A DNA stretch of 64,000 nucleotides from Delphinapterus leucas (Eukaryota; Chordata; Mammalia; Artiodactyla; Monodontidae): assembly GCF_002288925.2 (NCBI RefSeq), contig NW_022098021.1:32025484-32089483 (forward strand). The letters are read 5' to 3'. Numbering within the stretch: position 1 is the first letter of the stretch; each line of letters opens with the position of its first letter. The notes below the pieces were generated by a model. It was not told where the DNA came from. It saw nothing but the letters and a program-made list of their open reading frames with translations, and searched no databases. Both the position numbers and the translations under genes were made by a program. Below are positions 60,430 through 64,000 of the stretch, in pieces.

Positions 60430-60831
60430 GGGCTTCCCTGGTGGCTCAGTGGTTGAGTATCTGCCTGCTAATGCAAGGGACATGGGTTCGAGCCCTGGTC
60501 TGGGAGGATCCCACATGCTGTGGAACAACTAGTCCCATGAACCACAACTACTGAGCCTGCACATCTGGAGCCTACGCTCTGCAACAGAAGAGGCCGTGAT
60601 AGTGAGAGACTCACGCACCGCAATGAAGAGTGGCCCCCACTTGCCACAACTAGAGAAAGCCCTCACACAGAAACTAAGACCCAGCACAGCAAAAATAATA
60701 ATAAATAAATTAATAAACTCCTACCCCCAACATCAAAAAAGAATTTTCCATCAGGCAGGACAATCACATACTTTGCTAAATAGCTTTGGCTGGGTCTGTA
60801 ATTAACCAACAACATCCCTTTAAAAAAAAAA
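60430..60831 (+). mobile_element. CHR-type SINE with apparent 3' transduction
   Basis: The SINE body runs from 'gggcttccctggtggctcag' to an (AATA)n tail ending near 60,717. About 104 bases unrelated to the SINE follow (60,718-60,821), and then a 14-base poly(A) (60,822-60,835) leads directly into 'aaaagtcaagatac'. The same 14 bases precede the SINE at 60415-60428. The target duplication therefore encloses both the SINE and the extra segment, as expected if the transcript ran into its former downstream flank. Confidence 0.85.
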
Positions 60832-60846
60832 AAAAGTCAAGATACA

Positions 60847-61242
60847 TGGGACATCCTTGTTGGCACAGTGGATAAGAATCTGCCTGCCAATGCAGGGGGC
60901 AGGAGTTCGATGCCTGGTCCAGGAAGATCCCACATGCCATGGAGCAACTAAGCCTGTGTGCCACCACTACTGAGCCTGTGTTCTAGAGCCGGTGTGCCAC
61001 AACTACTGAAGCCCACGTGCCTAGAGCCCGTGCTCCACAACAAGCGAAGCCACAGCAATAAGAAGCCTGTGCACCGCAACCAAGAGTAGCCCCCGCTTGC
61101 CGCAACTAGAGAAAGCCCACAGCAACAAAAACCCAACGCAGCCAAAAATAAAAATTAAATTAAATCTTAAAAATAAATAAATAAGTAAATAAATTTTAAA
61201 AAACAGTGTACATATGCCTTAGTTAAAAAATACTTTATAAAA
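60847..61242 (+). mobile_element. Second CHR-type SINE at the same target site
   Basis: The head 'gggacatccttgttggcaca' is followed by a complete body to 'aacccaacgcagcc', an A-rich tail to about 61,203, a further 35 unrelated bases (61,204-61,238) and a short A run. The flanking direct repeat is the same 'aaaagtcaagatac' (60832-60845 and 61243-61256) that frames the SINE immediately upstream. The two bodies differ at many positions, so this is not a simple duplication of one SINE. Confidence 0.88.
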
Positions 61243-61529
61243 AAAAGTCAAGATACTCAGAACCTGTGAAGCACAGAAGGAAAAAGCTGGCTGGTGCAGG
61301 AAGACAACAATGGAGAAGAAATAACGTGTCTGAAGGAAAATAATTAAAGTACATTCTAGAGAAAGTACAACTGATAAAGACATCCATTTGAGAAAAGCAA
61401 TAGGACAAGAGGACATAGCTAAAGGCTTTGCACCAGAACCCATGATCCAAGTAAATAAGCTGTCCTCAAACGACTACAACAAAATCACAAACAGATTTGA
61501 TCTGGTTGTGTTTTGTTGTCAAGGTCATT

Positions 61530-61700
61530 TACTCAATGAGTTCATTTAGTTTCTATATTTATGAAGCACTGTGGTCAGTATTGAGAAGACAGTAATAAGA
61601 TAAGCATGATCCTGCCCTCATGAAGCTTTAGTTCTAGTGAAGGATAAAGACAAGTAAACAATCGAATGCAATACAGTATGATGAGTGCAGTATTGGGAGG
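61530..61700 (+). mobile_element. Ancient interspersed repeat, family not fixed
   Basis: 'gatcctgccctcatgaagct' followed by 'ttagttctagtgaaggataa' is a widespread mammalian repeat phrase. Similar, weaker text occurs near 37.73 kb. I cannot assign the family. Confidence 0.45.
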
Positions 61701-61807
61701 GCACCACTCACATTGTAGTCTGTGTACCTGGACATTTACATTTTTCCCTGAAGGACATTTTCACAAACTGCAATGTGGGTAGTGCTCTGGATAAGAAATA
61801 TAATGGG

Positions 61808-62186
61808 TGTTATGGATTGAATGTTTGTGTCCCCCTGAAATTCATATGTAAAGCCCCAACCCCTAAGGTGATTATATTTAGAGACAGAGACTTGACTTTA
61901 CGAAGGTAATTAAGGTAAAATGAGGTCACATGGTTGGAGCGTTCATCTGATGGGATTAGTGTCCTTGTAGGAAGAGGCATGAGTGGAGAGAGCTCACATT
62001 CTTGCTCTCTCCTCACCATGTGAAGACATAGCACAAAAGTGGCTGTCTACAAGCCAGGGAGAGATCTCCCACCAGAAACCAATCCTGCTGGACCTTGGTC
62101 TGGGACTTCCAGCCTCCAGAAAATTTCTGTTCTTTAACCACCTAGTTTGTAGTATTTTGTGATGTCAGTTCTAGCAGACTGATTCA
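61808..62186 (+). mobile_element. MaLR (MST/MLT1-like) solo LTR
   Basis: It starts 'tgttatggattgaatg' and runs through 'gggattagtgtccttgtagg', 'caccatgtgaagacatagca' and 'gacttccagcctccagaaaa', ending near 'gcagactgattca'. This is the diagnostic order for MST/MLT1-type ERVL-MaLR LTRs. Flanks 'atggg' (61803-61807) and 'atagg' (62187-62191) are a 5-bp target duplication with one mismatch. No internal region adjoins it. Confidence 0.9.
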
Positions 62187-62191
62187 ATAGG

Positions 62192-64000
62192 AAAATCACA
62201 GAGCATTATAGGAGCACCTAACCCAATCTTAAGGGTTTATAGAAGTCCTCCCAAGAGAAAATGAAATTTAATACCAGATCCAAGGAATGAGTAATAGTTA
62301 GCAAGTCAAAGGGAGAGTTGGTAGAGGGGCTGGTGGAAGGTGTCATGTGGAAATATTTCCCAGGCAAAGAGAGGAGCAGATACAGAGAACAAGACAGAGT
62401 CACGGTCCACACTGAGCAAGAGGGGCGCAGTTGTAAAAGGATTAGCAGGACACAGTCACACAGGTCTTTTATAAACCTTCATAAGAAGTTTGGATTTTAC
62501 CCACAGATCTATAAAAATGCTATAATATTCCTAATATGAAAATTAACAATAATTGGAATCATTTGTTCTATGTAAAATAATTTGCAATCTGGAAGGAAAT
62601 ATTCACTTCTCCAGTTTTTCAAACATTTGCTCAGCACCACATGGTTAGCCGTCAGTGACATTTGTTTAATAAATGATGGGTTTAGGCTTTTTCTGAGGTT
62701 ATTATGATCCTCATCTTACCATTGCAATGTACCCACGGTTCCAAATCAAATGGTTTTTTAATGACCTCTTATTGACATGGTAAAAAAGCCTTTCTCTAAA
62801 GAAACCCATGTAATAACTGCTTAAAATTCAGGCTTGCAGTCAGATTGCCTCCTAAAATTCAGCCCTGGCATCACCAGATCAGCCAACACAGTGCTGGATT
62901 TGGGAAGGTCAGGTTTAAACCATCCACTCTGGCCTCCAGAAAAATTCTGTATTCTTACTCCTCCTGCAAGCTGCCGATCCTTGGATGAGTATTACCACTA
63001 CCATTTTACATTTCTTATCCTTCCGGAAAACAAGGGCTAAACATCGGAGCATGAAATAATATTTTGTTCTGGGGTCTGCTGAGCATGTCAGGTCAAATTC
63101 TCCTTTTTTTGGCCTTCAAGTTGTTTTGTGAACTCCCCGAATAGCATTGCACCATACTTCGTCTTCAGGAAAACAGACATTTTGAAAACAAGAGTTGATG
63201 GACCTTGACAGCCAGCTCCTTAGCATGGGAGATAGTTACACTCTGACCTTGGGGTCCTTGCCCTTCTCCAACTTCCTCCCACAGCATTGTGAACTCACGG
63301 CTGCTGGGAGTCCACTGTCTACTGGACATACCTTAGTCTCAGCATTTGGAGAAGATAGCCAGCTCCCAGAAATCTTGAAAATACTTTTTCATACTGCCCA
63401 TTTTTTAGTGTGTATCTGATGCACATAAAAATCTCAATGTGATGAAACTAAGAATTGGAGCCATGGGATGAGGAAGCCATACAGACTCAGGTTGATAACG
63501 TGAGCAAACCCCCACCCCAATACAGTACGACTGCTGATTGAGCTGGCAGCAAGAAGTCATTTGGAGGAAAGGTGTTTCTGTGATCAATAATCTTTGAGCA
63601 TCCTATTCAGAAATATCAGGCTTTAGAACTCAACAAAAGAGTCTTCCTGAGAAAGCAATGAGACACCCAAATTGCTTCAGAAACAGAGATGTCACTCACC
63701 CTCCTGAAACTCTAGAGGAAGGTCAGCGAATGCAGCTCACCTGAATTCTTCACCACTCTGTGTAAAGATGGCTTTGGCCAAGTCATTGGATCTATTTCAC
63801 ATAGAAATAATATTAACCACCTACTCTGCCTGAATAACTGTTCTCACCTCAGTGTGGGATTCACTCTTCTAGAATCCTTACAGGTGCTTTTCTTTCCTCT
63901 GGGGCAGCTACCAGCCCCTTTACCACGAGTAATGGACAGCGTATCTATCGGTCACTTCTTTATTTTCACTTGTCTTTGTCTGCTTGTCTGTCTTAGGTCA
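62192..64000. other. Non-coding stretch to the window end
   Basis: No gene recognised. Frames of 60-74 codons at 62.2-63.6 kb lack any family features, and no repeat could be delimited. Confidence 0.55.

Overview
The window looks like mammalian nuclear DNA, most probably from a cetacean. The evidence is the set of tRNA-derived CHR-type SINEs, recognisable by their 'GGGCTTCCCTGGTGGC..CAGTGG' heads or the reverse complement. They lie at about 2.1, 7.8, 10.7, 12.1, 18.3, 30.4, 30.9, 60.4 and 60.8 kb, beside young L1s with a matching artiodactyl/whale-style 5' UTR. I saw no BovB or Bov-tA elements, which argues against a ruminant. The species cannot be fixed from this sequence.

I find no host protein-coding gene, exon, tRNA, rRNA or miRNA that I can support. 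Apart from the L1 frames, the open frames are short, unrelated to families I recognise, and often lie inside repeats. The window is either intergenic or part of a large intron. Its content is a layered record of transposable elements: old MIR, L2, MER5/MER20 and Tigger-like fragments; middle-aged L1M 3' ends and MaLR/ERV LTRs; and young CHR SINEs and L1.

Layout. 0-20 kb is AT-rich DNA with scattered MIR/L2/Charlie fossils and five SINEs. At 20.4-21.0 kb lies a MaLR-type LTR with an exact 5-bp target duplication. At 24.3-25.2 kb is a 5'-truncated young L1 on the minus strand. At 26.2-36.3 kb are several LTRs, one of them (33.4-34.0 kb) a cleanly bounded solo LTR. At 40-43 kb are older L1 3' ends. 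At 45,634-52,824 is a full-length 7.2-kb L1 on the plus strand with a 14-bp target duplication: CpG-rich 5' UTR, intact ORF1 (297 aa), and ORF2 broken by three nonsense codons, one TGA nonsense, four single-base deletions and a probable loss of the start codon. At 55-56.5 kb are older L1 3' ends. At 60.4-61.3 kb two SINEs sit head to tail between three copies of the same 14-base target site, and each seems to carry extra 3' flank. At 61.8 kb is another MaLR LTR.

Mechanistically these parts belong together. L1 supplies the endonuclease and reverse transcriptase that also mobilise the SINEs, and the A-rich, 14-19 bp target duplications seen here are that machinery's signature. This L1 copy could at most make ORF1 protein. 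I found no convincing new cellular system. The strongest observations are the double SINE insertion with apparent 3' transductions, the ORF1-intact/ORF2-dead L1, and young L1 copies that lack a poly(A) tail.
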